Below are positions 1 to 8,512 of a stretch of 43,147 nt of DNA, one piece after another. The notes under the pieces were generated by a model that had not been told where the DNA came from, searched no databases, and worked only from the letters and a program-made list of their open reading frames with translations. Position numbers and translations under genes: made by a program. Each line of letters opens with the position of its first letter. Within the stretch, counting starts at the first letter, position 1. This stretch comes from Agromyces seonyuensis (GTDB lineage: Bacteria > Actinomycetota > Actinomycetes > Actinomycetales > Microbacteriaceae), in the NCBI RefSeq assembly GCF_009789225.1, contig NZ_WSTA01000027.1, positions 1 to 43,147 on the forward strand, in the 5' to 3' direction.

Positions 1-243
1 GCCGCGCTCGGCGTCGGCGCGTTCGGCGACGGCGTCGAGCGCGAGGCGGTCGGCGGTGCCGCCGGGGCCCCAGACACCGAGGTCGCGGGCGGGCGGGACG
101 GGCAGCGCGGCGTCGGGGGAGACGAGCGTCCGTGCGAGCAGGCCGACGAGGTCGTCGACGGCCGTGCCGTGCCGTCGGCGCAGTTCGTCGGCGAGCGCGC
201 CCCGGAAGGCCGGTGCGCGCCGCTCGGCGGTGTCCGTGCTCAT
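1..243 (-). CDS. Partial protein of unknown function (N-terminus only)
   Basis: The frame opens at an ATG at 243 and runs off the left edge of the window, giving about 81 residues (MSTDTAERRAPAFRGAL...). The visible part is charged, has no signal peptide or membrane segment, and contains an RDLGVWGPGG stretch. I do not recognise a family. It is transcribed away from the uronate operon and shares its regulatory gap. By analogy with similar loci it could be another carbohydrate-active enzyme (a heparinase II/III-type lyase would fit the pathway), but nothing in these residues proves that. Confidence 0.55.
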   Translation of the reverse strand, partial: MSTDTAERRAPAFRGALADELRRRHGTAVDDLVGLLARTLVSPDAALPVPPARDLGVWGPGGTADRLALDAVAERADAERG

Positions 244-311
244 GGTGATCGCCTCTCCGTCGAAGGATCGTTGCGTAGGGTCGAAGGGCTTCGCATTCGC
301 ACTCCGTCAAT

Positions 312-330
312 CGATCATAAACGATCATAA
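312..330. promoter_or_regulatory. Direct repeats, possible regulator site
   Basis: CGATCATAA occurs twice, at 312-320 and 322-330, with a 10-bp period (one helical turn). The second copy continues as CGATCATAACGGTT (322-335), echoed by CGATCGAAAACGGTT at 353-367. The repeats lie between divergent genes, where a regulator of the uronate operon would be expected. The AACGGTT core resembles half of a LacI-family operator; this is inference. Confidence 0.4.
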
Positions 331-339
331 CGGTTCCGA

Positions 340-375
340 ATGCAACTTGCATCGATCGAAAACGGTTGCTACGCT
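340..375 (+). promoter_or_regulatory. Probable promoter and operator of the uronate operon
   Basis: A -35-like TTGCAT (347-352) and a -10-like TACGCT (370-375) are separated by exactly 17 bp and face the DUF2264 gene. The perfect inverted repeat ATGCAA-C-TTGCAT (340-352) covers the -35 box, and a LacI-like AAAACGGTTGC lies in the spacer. A protein bound here would block RNA polymerase, so the site fits substrate-induced control of the operon. The regulator gene is not identifiable in the window. Confidence 0.55.
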
Positions 376-434
376 CCAAAACGCTCGCCTCGGCGGGCCT
401 CGCTTCAATGGCGATTTGAGGAACGGGAGCACCG

Positions 435-2417
435 ATGACGGTCCAGCTGCAGCGCACCGACGCCGACGCGAACACGCGCGTCGACTGGTCGCGGGACGAG
501 TGGGTCGCGTACGCCGACCGCCTCCTCGCCGCGGCCCAGCGCTACGCGAGCACCGGCCACGGCCGCATCACGTTCCCCGGCGCCGAAGGCGGCTACGGCC
601 GCGCAGTCGACGGTCTGGAGGGCTTCGCCCGCACGTTCCTCCTCGCGGGCTTCCGCATCGCCGGCGCCCGCGGCGAAGGCGTCGACGATCTCATCGACTT
701 CTACGCGCAGGGCATCGTCACGGGCGTCGACCCCGACGCCGCCGACCGCTGGGTGCGTCTCGACGAGCACGCCCAGGCGAAGGTCGAGGCCGCCTCGCTC
801 GCCCTCGTGCTCGACCTCACCCGCCCGTGGATCTGGGACCGCCTCGACGCGCAGACCCAGGGCCGGCTCATCGACTACCTGGCGCCCGTCGTCGGCGACG
901 ACACGTACCCCAAGACGAACTGGCTCTGGTTCCGCGTCGTGGTGCAGACCTTCCTGCGTTCGGTCGGCGGCCCCTGGTCGGCCGACGACATCGCCGCCGA
1001 CCTCGCGCTGCACGACTCGCTCGTGCACGAGGACGGCTGGCTCTCCGACGGCCCCGAGCGCGCGTTCGACCACTACGTCGGCTGGGCGCTGCACGTCTAC
1101 CCCGTGCTCTGGTCGCGCATGACCGGTGCCGAGGAGCTCGCCGCCGGGCGCACCGCCGCCGACGTCCTGGCCCTCGACCGCTACCTGCTGGACGCGATCG
1201 CGCTCGTCGGCGCCGACGGCTCCCCGCTCATCCAGGGCCGCAGCCTCATCTACCGCTACGCGGCCGCCGCCCCGTTCTGGGTCGGCGCGATCGCCGACGT
1301 GCCGAGCCTCTCCCTCGGCCGCCTCCGCCGCGCGGCGAACGCGATCGTCGCCCACTTCGAGGCCAACGGCGCCCCGGACGCCGACGACGTGCTCACCATG
1401 GGCTGGCACGGCGAATGGCGCACGCTCGCACAGTCCTACTCCGGTCCCGGCTCCCCCTACTGGGCGGTCAAGGGCCTGCTCGGCATCGCGCTGCCGGCCG
1501 ACCACCCCGTGTGGGCCGCCGCGTCCGAGGCGCTGCCCGTCGAGACGGCCGACGAGCTGCGCGTCGTCCGCGCCGCGGGCTGGGTCGTCTCCGGCACCGC
1601 CGACGACGGCATCGTGCGCATCGTCAACCACGGCACCGACAAGGCCCTCGCCGGTTCGCTCGTGGGCGACTCCCCGCTCTACGCCCGCTTCGGCTACTCG
1701 ACCGCGACGAGCCCGCTGCTCGACGCCGACGCCTGGGAGACCCCGCTCGACCAGGCCGTCGTCCTCGTCGACGAGGACGACCGAGCGACGCACCGCGCCG
1801 CGATGGAACTCCTGGAGGCGCGCATCCAGGACGACGCGGGCGGGCGTCTCGGCGTCGCCGCGTCCTCGAGCCGCGCCCACTGGATCGACCCCCGGCCGGC
1901 GGAGCATCGCCACGGCGCCGGGCTCGCCGGCGACGTCCGCATGGCCGGCGTGGTCGAGACGCGCTCGCTCGTGCGCGGGCCGTGGGAGGTCCGCCTCGTG
2001 CGGGTCGTCGAACTCGCCGACGGCGTCGATGCCGCCTCGCTCCGGCTCCGCATCGGCGGCTGGCCGCTCGCGGGCGACGAGGTCGCCGCCTCCGCCGAGG
2101 CCGGCGCCGCCGAGGTGCGACTCGGCGCTTTGCGCAGCGGCGTCCGCTCGCTGCTCGGCGACGGCGCGGCCCGCGTCATCCGCTCGAGCGACGCGAGCCC
2201 CCTCGGTCCGCTCGCCGCGACGCCCGTCGTGGAGCAGCCCGTCGTGCCCGGCGCCTGGTGCGCCGTGCTCCTCGAACTCGGCGCGGCGCCCGCCGCGACC
2301 GCCATCCCCGGCGTCGCGATCGACGCCGCGCAGTCCTCCGTCGCGGTCTCCTGGCCCGACGGCGAGGCGACCAGCACCCGCCTCACGCACTCCGGACCCG
2401 CGGACGCGGACCGGTAG
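435..2417 (+). CDS. DUF2264 domain-containing protein
   Basis: A 660-residue protein without signal peptide or membrane segment, so probably cytoplasmic. The N-terminal 400 residues are rich in aromatic and helical segments (DEWVAYADRLL, GRITFPGAEGGYGRAVDGLEGFARTF, TNWLWFRVVVQTFLRSVGG, YSGPGSPYWAVKG) typical of DUF2264, predicted to be an alpha/alpha toroid like many uronate-glycan enzymes. The C-terminal third looks beta-rich. GGGAG at 425-429 precedes the ATG. It is the first gene of an operon for an importer and unsaturated-uronate catabolism, so a glycoside hydrolase or lyase role on the imported oligosaccharide is inferred. The exact reaction is unknown to me. Confidence 0.8.
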   Translation: MTVQLQRTDADANTRVDWSRDEWVAYADRLLAAAQRYASTGHGRITFPGAEGGYGRAVDGLEGFARTFLLAGFRIAGARGEGVDDLIDFYAQGIVTGVDPDAADRWVRLDEHAQAKVEAASLALVLDLTRPWIWDRLDAQTQGRLIDYLAPVVGDDTYPKTNWLWFRVVVQTFLRSVGGPWSADDIAADLALHDSLVHEDGWLSDGPERAFDHYVGWALHVYPVLWSRMTGAEELAAGRTAADVLALDRYLLDAIALVGADGSPLIQGRSLIYRYAAAAPFWVGAIADVPSLSLGRLRRAANAIVAHFEANGAPDADDVLTMGWHGEWRTLAQSYSGPGSPYWAVKGLLGIALPADHPVWAAASEALPVETADELRVVRAAGWVVSGTADDGIVRIVNHGTDKALAGSLVGDSPLYARFGYSTATSPLLDADAWETPLDQAVVLVDEDDRATHRAAMELLEARIQDDAGGRLGVAASSSRAHWIDPRPAEHRHGAGLAGDVRMAGVVETRSLVRGPWEVRLVRVVELADGVDAASLRLRIGGWPLAGDEVAASAEAGAAEVRLGALRSGVRSLLGDGAARVIRSSDASPLGPLAATPVVEQPVVPGAWCAVLLELGAAPAATAIPGVAIDAAQSSVAVSWPDGEATSTRLTHSGPADADR

Positions 2418-2486
2418 CACCACCTCGGGGTCCCCCGGGAGCCCGGCACCTTCAGAACCGTGCAATTGCAAAGGAGCAACCCAACA

Positions 2487-3773
2487 ATGAAGCGCAAGCT
2501 CGCGGTCGTCGTCGGCCTCGCCGTCGTCGCCTCGCTCTCGCTCGCCGCCTGCAGCAGCGGCGACTCCGCCACCACCGAGCCCAGCGGCCCGGTCACGCTC
2601 AGCCTTTCCGGCTGGAGCCTCGACACCACCCCCGAGTTCCAGGTGCTCGCCGACGCGTTCCACGAGCAGAACGACGACGTCACCATCGAGCTCAAGGAGT
2701 ACGACCCGGCCGAGTACAACACGCTCGTCACCGCCGACCTCGCCGCGGGCTCCGGCCCCGACATCATCACGCAGAAGGAGGTCAAGTACGTCACGACCTT
2801 CCAGGAGGGCGGCCAGCTCCTCGACGTCTCCGACATCGAACTGCCCGAGGGCATCGGCGGCGCCTCCTCGTACGAGGTCGACGGCGTGCAGTACGGCGTG
2901 CCGTACCGCCAGGACTCGTGGGTCCTCTTCTACAACAAGGCCCTCTTCGACCAGGCCGGCGTCGCCTACCCCGACGGCACCTGGACGTGGGACGACTACG
3001 ACGCGGCGGCCGCCGACCTGACCGCCGGCCTCGGCGGAGCCAAGGGCTCGTACATGCACCGCTGGCAGTCGGTCGTCCAGGGCTTCGCCAACGCGCAGAC
3101 CGGCGCCGACATCCTCGACGGCGACTACGGCTACCTCGAGGACTACTACGACCGCGTGCTCTCCCTCCAGGACAGCGGCGCGCAGGTCGACTTCAACACC
3201 TCGAGCGCGAACTCGCTCACCTACCAGGGCGAGTTCGGCAAGCAGAACGCCGCGATGCTGCCCATGGGCACCTGGTTCACGGCGACGCTGATCTCGCAGC
3301 AGGCGTCCGGCGAGGCCGACGACTTCGAGTGGGGTATGGCGCCCATCCCGCAGCTCGACTCGTCGACCACGGGCACCGATGAGACCCCGGTGACCTTCGG
3401 CGACCCGACGGGCTTCTCGATCAACGCGAACATCGACGACGAGAAGGTCGCCGCCGCGAAGGAGTTCCTGACCTTCGCCGCGAGCGAAGAGGCCGCCCAG
3501 CTCCTGGCGGGCATCGGCATCACCCCGGCCCTCACGAACGACGCGGTCGTCGAGACGTACTTCGCCGTCGACGGCGCCCCGACCGACGAGCTCTCGGCCT
3601 TCGCCTGGTCGACGCACGACACGTTCCCGGAGAACCCGACGTCGAACAAGACGGCGGCCGTCCAGGGCATCCTCGGCGACCTGCACACGGCCGTCATGTC
3701 CGGCTCGGTCGACGTGAAGACCGCCATCGCCGAGGCGGAGGACCGCGTCGCCAACGAGGTCGGCACCGACTGA
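2487..3773 (+). CDS. Sugar ABC transporter substrate-binding lipoprotein (CUT1 family)
   Basis: 428 residues. MKRKLAVVVGLAVVASLSLAAC is a lipoprotein signal with a SLAAC lipobox, so the mature protein should be anchored outside the membrane by its cysteine. The body has the family-1 solute-binding pattern (GPVTLSLSGW, AGSGPDIITQKE, YGVPYRQDSWVLFYNKALFDQAG, DGTWTWDDYDAAAADL). The start at 2487 is chosen over an in-frame GTG at 2460 because AAGGAG (2471-2476) is correctly spaced and the signal peptide begins there. It should capture the oligosaccharide for the two permeases downstream. The ligand cannot be read from the sequence; operon context suggests an oligosaccharide with an unsaturated uronic acid. 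Confidence 0.92.
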   Translation: MKRKLAVVVGLAVVASLSLAACSSGDSATTEPSGPVTLSLSGWSLDTTPEFQVLADAFHEQNDDVTIELKEYDPAEYNTLVTADLAAGSGPDIITQKEVKYVTTFQEGGQLLDVSDIELPEGIGGASSYEVDGVQYGVPYRQDSWVLFYNKALFDQAGVAYPDGTWTWDDYDAAAADLTAGLGGAKGSYMHRWQSVVQGFANAQTGADILDGDYGYLEDYYDRVLSLQDSGAQVDFNTSSANSLTYQGEFGKQNAAMLPMGTWFTATLISQQASGEADDFEWGMAPIPQLDSSTTGTDETPVTFGDPTGFSINANIDDEKVAAAKEFLTFAASEEAAQLLAGIGITPALTNDAVVETYFAVDGAPTDELSAFAWSTHDTFPENPTSNKTAAVQGILGDLHTAVMSGSVDVKTAIAEAEDRVANEVGTD

Positions 3774-3779
3774 CCATCC

Positions 3780-3812
3780 GGCGGCCGGCCCGGCGAGGCC
3801 GGGTCGGCCGCC
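3780..3812 (+). terminator. Intercistronic stem-loop (attenuator-like)
   Basis: GGCGGCCG and CCCGGC pair with GCCGGG and CGGCCGCC, with one G-T pair and a 3-base loop (GAG), giving a 15-bp stem just after the binding-protein stop. It is followed by a C-rich tract with only two T residues. Such hairpins commonly protect binding-protein mRNA or partly stop transcription so that the lipoprotein is made in excess over the permeases; here that role is inferred. Confidence 0.6.
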
Positions 3813-3844
3813 CCCCTTGTCCCTCCCACCCTGGAGACACGTCC

Positions 3845-4795
3845 ATGACGACCACCGCCGCCCCGGAGACGGGCATCGCGACGCCCGCGGCCTCCGCGGC
3901 ACCGCCGCCCCGTCGGCGCCGCTCCGCACTGCGACGCCGCAACGCCCTCATCGGGTGGAGCTTCATCCTGCCGAACTTCCTCGGCTTCGGATTCCTCACG
4001 CTCGTGCCGGTGCTCATCCTCTTCTACATGGCGTTCACGAACTGGAACGTCTTCGGCAAGGCCGACTGGGTCGGCATCGCGAACTTCCAGCGCCTCCTCG
4101 GCGACGGCAGCTTCCACACCGCCTTCTGGAACACGCTCTACTACTCGGCGCTGCACATCCCGCTGACGATCGCCGTCTCGCTGGGCCTCGCGCTGCTGCT
4201 CAACCAGAAGCTGCGCGGCGTCGCGTTCTTCCGCACCGCCGCCTTCTTCCCCTACATCACGTCGATCGTCGCGATCGCCGTCGTGTGGAACCTGCTCTTC
4301 AGCCCGGACTACGGCCCGATCAACGAGGTGCTCCGGGCGATCGGCATCGAGAACCCGCCCGGGTGGCTCACTTCCCAGGAGTGGGCGATGCCCGCCGTCG
4401 TCATCGTCAGCACGTGGCGCGACATGGGCTACTACATGATCCTGCTGCTCGCCGGCCTGCAGACCGTGCCCCGCGAGCTCTACGAAGCCGCGCGCGTCGA
4501 CGGCGCCAACGCCTGGCAGCGCTTCGTCAACGTGACGCTGCCGTGCCTGCGGCCGACCATGTTCTTCGTCACCGTCATGCTGACCATCAACTCGTTCAAG
4601 GTCTTCGACCTGATCCTGGTCATGACCGACGGCGGCCCCGGCCAGGCGACGCTCGTGCTCTCGCAGTTCATCTATCGCAAGGGTTTCGAGGAGTCCCAGT
4701 TCGGCTACGCCTCCTCGGCGGCCGTCGTGCTGTTCCTCCTCTGCATCGTCGTCACGATCATCCAGTTCTTCTGGAACAAGCGGAGGAGCGTCTGA
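3845..4795 (+). CDS. Sugar ABC transporter permease (MalF-like, CUT1)
   Basis: 316 residues with an N-terminal basic, Pro/Ala-rich stretch and six hydrophobic segments from about residue 40. The permease EAA loop is visible as ELYEAARVDGANAWQRFVNVTLP, which docks the ATPase. GGAG at 3833-3836 is 8 nt before the ATG. The stop overlaps the start of the next permease by one base (TGATG), so the two subunits are probably translationally coupled. With the lipoprotein it forms the inner-membrane channel; no ATPase gene is present in the operon. Confidence 0.93.
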   Translation: MTTTAAPETGIATPAASAAPPPRRRRSALRRRNALIGWSFILPNFLGFGFLTLVPVLILFYMAFTNWNVFGKADWVGIANFQRLLGDGSFHTAFWNTLYYSALHIPLTIAVSLGLALLLNQKLRGVAFFRTAAFFPYITSIVAIAVVWNLLFSPDYGPINEVLRAIGIENPPGWLTSQEWAMPAVVIVSTWRDMGYYMILLLAGLQTVPRELYEAARVDGANAWQRFVNVTLPCLRPTMFFVTVMLTINSFKVFDLILVMTDGGPGQATLVLSQFIYRKGFEESQFGYASSAAVVLFLLCIVVTIIQFFWNKRRSV

Positions 4796-5721
4796 TGTCG
4801 AACCTGACCGAAGCCATGGTGACGATCGAGCGACCCGGCGGCCTCCGCAAGCTCGGCTCGAGCGCGCCCCGCCCCCGTCGCGCCGCCGGCGCCTCGAAGC
4901 TGCGGCCGGCCGGCCGCATCCTGATGTACGTCCTGCTCGCCATCGCCGCGATCGGCCTGCTCGCCCCGTTCTTCTGGATGGTCATGAGCTCGCTGAAGAC
5001 GGCCAACGAAGTCTTCTCGGTCCCGATCGTGTGGATCCCCGAGACGTTCGTGTGGCAGAACTACGTCGACATCTGGACCGAGTCGAACATGCTGACCTGG
5101 ATCCGGAACACCCTGTTCCTGGCCGTGTCGGTGACGTTCCTCCAGGTGCTCACCGGCTCGTTCGCCGCATACGGCTTCGCCCGGATGCGCTTCCCCGGCC
5201 GCGACGTGCTCTTCCTCGTCTACGTCGGCACGATCGCCGTGCCCTGGCAGTCGTACATGATCCCGCAGTTCATCCTGCTGTCGGACCTGAAGGTGTCGAA
5301 CACGTTCTGGTCGATCATCCTGCTGCAGGCGTTCGGCGCGTTCGGCGTCTTCTTGATGAAGCAGTACTACGAGACGATCCCCGAGGAGCTGAGCGAGGCG
5401 GCCCGCCTCGACGGCCTCAGCGAGTACGGCATCTGGCGCCGCATCATGCTGCCGCTGTCGATCCCGGCCATCGCGAGCCTCTCGCTCCTGACCTTCGTCA
5501 ACACCTGGAACGACTACCTCGGACCGCTCATCTATCTGCGCGACCCCGACCTGTGGACGATCCAGCTGGGTCTGAAGAGCTTCGTCTCGAACCTCTACGA
5601 CACCAACTACGCCCTGCTGTTCGCGGGACTGACGATCTCGGTCATCCCGATCGCGATCATCTTCCTCCTCGGCCAGAAGTACTTCGTCGAGGGCATCGCG
5701 ACCAGCGGCATGAAGGGCTGA
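4795..5721 (+). CDS. Sugar ABC transporter permease (MalG-like, CUT1)
   Basis: 308 residues with six hydrophobic segments (first at ILMYVLLAIAAIGLLAPFFW) and the EAA loop ELSEAARLDGLSEYGIWRRIMLP. The C-terminus ends QKYFVEGIATSGMKG, characteristic of CUT1 MalG-type permeases. The start ATG at 4795 overlaps the stop of the upstream permease, and the DUF624 gene follows after 3 bases. It pairs with the preceding permease as a heterodimer in the membrane. Confidence 0.93.
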   Translation: MSNLTEAMVTIERPGGLRKLGSSAPRPRRAAGASKLRPAGRILMYVLLAIAAIGLLAPFFWMVMSSLKTANEVFSVPIVWIPETFVWQNYVDIWTESNMLTWIRNTLFLAVSVTFLQVLTGSFAAYGFARMRFPGRDVLFLVYVGTIAVPWQSYMIPQFILLSDLKVSNTFWSIILLQAFGAFGVFLMKQYYETIPEELSEAARLDGLSEYGIWRRIMLPLSIPAIASLSLLTFVNTWNDYLGPLIYLRDPDLWTIQLGLKSFVSNLYDTNYALLFAGLTISVIPIAIIFLLGQKYFVEGIATSGMKG

Positions 5722-5724
5722 ATC

Positions 5725-6396
5725 GTGCAGCGCGTCTCCCACCAGGTCTGGGCCGGCATCCTCGGCTTCGTCTCGCTCGTGCTCGTTACGAACCTGCTGC
5801 TCGTCGTGGCGTGCCTGCCGCTCGTGCTACTGCTCATGACGACCGACCCCGCACTGTCGTGGCCGTGGATCGCCCTCGCGACGCCGCTGGCGGCGCCGGG
5901 CGTCGCGGCAGCCTTCCGGGCCTTCCGGGAGCACGGCGTCGGCGGGCTCGGCACGCTCCGGGCCTTCGGCGCGGGCCTCCGCGACACCTGGCGACGCGCC
6001 CTCGTGGTCGGGGCGGGCGCCACGGCCCTGGCGGCCGTGCTGCTCGTCGACGTGCGGGCGCTCTCGGGCGGGGCGATCGGCGTGCTCGTCGTGCCGCTGC
6101 TCGCCGTGCTCGTGCTCGTGACCTGCATCGTCGCGCTGCTCGCCCTCGTCGGACTGTCGGAGGCCCCGACGGCGCGCTGGAGCGACCTGCTGCGCGCGTC
6201 GGCCGTCCTCGGCCTGCGCCGCTGGTACCTCAGCGCCGTCTCGCTCGCCGCCTTCGCGGCGCAGGCCGCGGTCTTCACGACCGCGCCGGCGCTCGGACTC
6301 GGCATCACGGCATCCGTCGTGCTCTATCTCGCGTGGACCAACTCGCGCTTCACGCTCCGCCCCGTGCTCGACCTCGACGAGGCCGTCGCCGCCTGA
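5725..6396 (+). CDS. DUF624 (YesL-like) membrane protein
   Basis: 223 residues with a GTG start and about five hydrophobic segments (GILGFVSLVLVTNLLLVVACLPLVLLL near the N-terminus). The layout fits DUF624, the family of Bacillus subtilis YesL, whose gene lies with sugar ABC permease genes in the rhamnogalacturonan locus. The function of YesL proteins is not established; an accessory or regulatory role with the adjacent importer is inferred from repeated gene association. Only 3 bases separate it from the upstream permease, and AAGGG at 5713-5717 may serve as its ribosome site. Confidence 0.82.
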   Translation: MQRVSHQVWAGILGFVSLVLVTNLLLVVACLPLVLLLMTTDPALSWPWIALATPLAAPGVAAAFRAFREHGVGGLGTLRAFGAGLRDTWRRALVVGAGATALAAVLLVDVRALSGGAIGVLVVPLLAVLVLVTCIVALLALVGLSEAPTARWSDLLRASAVLGLRRWYLSAVSLAAFAAQAAVFTTAPALGLGITASVVLYLAWTNSRFTLRPVLDLDEAVAA

Positions 6397-6434
6397 CGGC
6401 GCCGCCCGCCCGTTCCATCCGAAGGATCTGCTCC

Positions 6435-7619
6435 ATGACGTCGACCCCGCCCGTCCAGGGCACCACCAGCACCGAGACGGATGCCGCCATCGCGGCGGCC
6501 CTGTCGACGATCCGGCGCACGAGCGCCGCGTTCGGCGGGTCCTACCCCGGCGACACCACCGTCGACGACCGCTACCGCCTCCGCCCCGCCGAGGGGGCGA
6601 TCGGCGAGGGCGGCAACCGCGGCTGGACCACGAGCTTCCGCACCGGGATGCTCTGGCTCGCCTGGGAGCTCTCCGGCGACGAGTCGTTCCGCGACGCGGC
6701 CCTCGTGGACACGGCGGACTTCGGGCGCCGCGTGCGCGCCGAGGAGGACCTCGACACCCACGACCTCGGCTTCCTCTTCACCCTCTCGACGGTCGCCGCG
6801 TGGCGGCTGACGGGCGACGAGGCCGCCCGCGAGGCCTCACTGCTCGCGGCCGACCACCTCATGCGCCGCTTCCTGGAGCCCGCGGGCATCATCCAGGCCT
6901 GGGGCGACCTCGCCGACCCCGCGCAGCGAGGCCGCACGATCATCGACAGCCTCATGAACATGCCGCTGCTGACGTGGGCCGGCGAGCAGACGAGCGACCC
7001 GCGCTACGCCGACGCCGTTCGGCGGCACACCGCGCAGCTCCGCGAGCACATCCTGCGCGAGGACGACACGACGTTCCACACGTTCTACTGGGACGCCGAG
7101 ACGGGCGAGCCGCTGCGCGGGGCGACCGAGCAGGGCGCGTTCGACGACTCGTGCTGGGCGCGCGGGCAGGCGTGGGGCGTCTACGGCTTCGCGATGAACT
7201 ACGCCGTCACGGGCGACGAGCGGCTGCTGGAGTCCGCGCGCCGCTGCGCCGACTACTTCCTCGCGCACCTCCCGGCCGACGAGGTGCCCTTCTGGGACCT
7301 CGTCTACACCGACGGCAGCGACGCCCCGCGCGACAGCTCGTCAGCGGCGATCGCCGTCTGCGGCCTGCTCGAACTGGCCTCGGTCGAGACGGATGCCGCG
7401 CGCGCGGCCGACTACTCGGCGCGCGCCGCGTCGATGCTCGCCTCGCTCGTCACGCACTACACCCCCGCCGAGCCGGAGGACGCCGACGCGCTCATCCTGC
7501 ACAGCGTCTACGACCTCCCGAAGCAGAACGGGGTCGACGAGGGCACGCTCTGGGGCGACTACTTCTACCTCGAGGCGCTCACGCGCCTCGCTCGCCCGGA
7601 CTGGAAGAAGTACTGGTGA
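6435..7619 (+). CDS. ugl: Unsaturated glucuronyl hydrolase, GH88 family
   Basis: 394 residues, no signal peptide, so it acts in the cytoplasm on imported oligosaccharides. GH88 enzymes hydrate the 4,5-double bond of a terminal unsaturated glucuronyl residue and release a 5-keto-4-deoxyuronate. Asp110 in HDLGF and Asp171 in RTIIDSLMNMPLL match Asp88 and Asp149 of the Bacillus UGL enzyme, and the 61-residue spacing is the same. Further signatures are GNRGWTTSFRTGM, SCWARGQAWGVYGF and DSSSAAIAVCGLLEL. The SLMN motif favours GH88 over GH105. GAAGGA at 6421-6426 precedes the ATG. The next gene overlaps its stop by 4 bases. Confidence 0.92.
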   Translation: MTSTPPVQGTTSTETDAAIAAALSTIRRTSAAFGGSYPGDTTVDDRYRLRPAEGAIGEGGNRGWTTSFRTGMLWLAWELSGDESFRDAALVDTADFGRRVRAEEDLDTHDLGFLFTLSTVAAWRLTGDEAAREASLLAADHLMRRFLEPAGIIQAWGDLADPAQRGRTIIDSLMNMPLLTWAGEQTSDPRYADAVRRHTAQLREHILREDDTTFHTFYWDAETGEPLRGATEQGAFDDSCWARGQAWGVYGFAMNYAVTGDERLLESARRCADYFLAHLPADEVPFWDLVYTDGSDAPRDSSSAAIAVCGLLELASVETDAARAADYSARAASMLASLVTHYTPAEPEDADALILHSVYDLPKQNGVDEGTLWGDYFYLEALTRLARPDWKKYW

Positions 7620-8512
7620 GGCTCGTCGCCCTGCGCACGCCCCGCGGGCCGCGGCCGGGGGTCGTGGTCGACGTCGACGGCGTCGACCGTGTCGTCGATC
7701 TCGCGCCCTACGGCGTCGTCTCGGTCGAGGCCGCCCTCGGCGACCCGGCGGCCCGCGCGGCGGCCGATCGCGCCGTCGCGGCCGCGAACGACGGCGACCC
7801 GCTCCTGGCCGGCCTCGCACTCGAGGCGCCCGTGCGCCCCGGCAAGCTCGTCTGCCTCGGCTACAACTACCGCGGGCACGTGCCCGACGGCGTCGACCCG
7901 ACGACCGACGACCCCGAGTTCCCGGACGTCTTCGTGAAGACGCCGAACACGCTCGGCGGCCCGCACGACCCCGTCGTGGTGCCGGCGGCCTCGCTCGACG
8001 TCGACTACGAGGGCGAGATCGCCGTCGTCATCGGCCGCCGGGCGTCGAACGTCCCGCTCGAGGACGCCCTCGGCTGCGTCGGCGGCTACACGATCCTCAA
8101 CGACGTGTCCGACCGCGCCTGGCAGCGCCGGCAGAGCCAGTGGGCCATGGGCAAGTGCTTCGACGGCTTCGCCCCGCTCGGTCCCTGGGTGACGACGCCC
8201 GACGAGGTCGGCGACCCGCAGGACCTCCTCGTCGAGGTCGTGCGCGACGGCGTCGTCACGGTCTCGCAGTCCACGGCGACGACGATCTTCTCCGTCGCGT
8301 ACGTCGTGCACCACGTCAGCCGCGTCATGACCCTCGAGCCGGGCGACGTGATCTCGACCGGCACGCCGCAGAAGCTGCCGGAGGCCGCGGAGGCCCATCG
8401 GCCGCTCGCGCCGGGCGACGCCGTCACCGTCCGCATCGAGCGGCTCGGCATGCTCACCACCCGCTTCATCGCGCCGGAACCGGCGGCGCACGCATCGAAG
8501 GGACTCGCATGA
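7616..8512 (+). CDS. Fumarylacetoacetate hydrolase (FAH) family protein
   Basis: 298 residues from a GTG that overlaps the upstream stop by 4 bases (GTGA). The FAH/hydratase core is clear: GKLVCLGYNYRGHVPD, DVFVKTPNTLGGP, LDVDYEGEIAVVIGRRASNV (acidic metal ligands), NDVSDRAWQRRQSQWAMGKCFDGFAPLGPWV and EPGDVISTGTP. Family members cleave or hydrate 2-oxo acids with a divalent metal. The classical unsaturated-uronate pathway encoded by the flanking genes has no step for this enzyme, so its substrate is open; a diketo-deoxy sugar acid is a reasonable guess. Translational coupling to GH88 and KduD shows it is a fixed part of the pathway. Confidence 0.87.
   Translation: MRLVALRTPRGPRPGVVVDVDGVDRVVDLAPYGVVSVEAALGDPAARAAADRAVAAANDGDPLLAGLALEAPVRPGKLVCLGYNYRGHVPDGVDPTTDDPEFPDVFVKTPNTLGGPHDPVVVPAASLDVDYEGEIAVVIGRRASNVPLEDALGCVGGYTILNDVSDRAWQRRQSQWAMGKCFDGFAPLGPWVTTPDEVGDPQDLLVEVVRDGVVTVSQSTATTIFSVAYVVHHVSRVMTLEPGDVISTGTPQKLPEAAEAHRPLAPGDAVTVRIERLGMLTTRFIAPEPAAHASKGLA

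Noticed and set aside
405..3929. A 1174-codon minus-strand frame opposite the DUF2264 and lipoprotein genes
   Set aside because: No recognisable domain; codon composition is that of an antisense frame.
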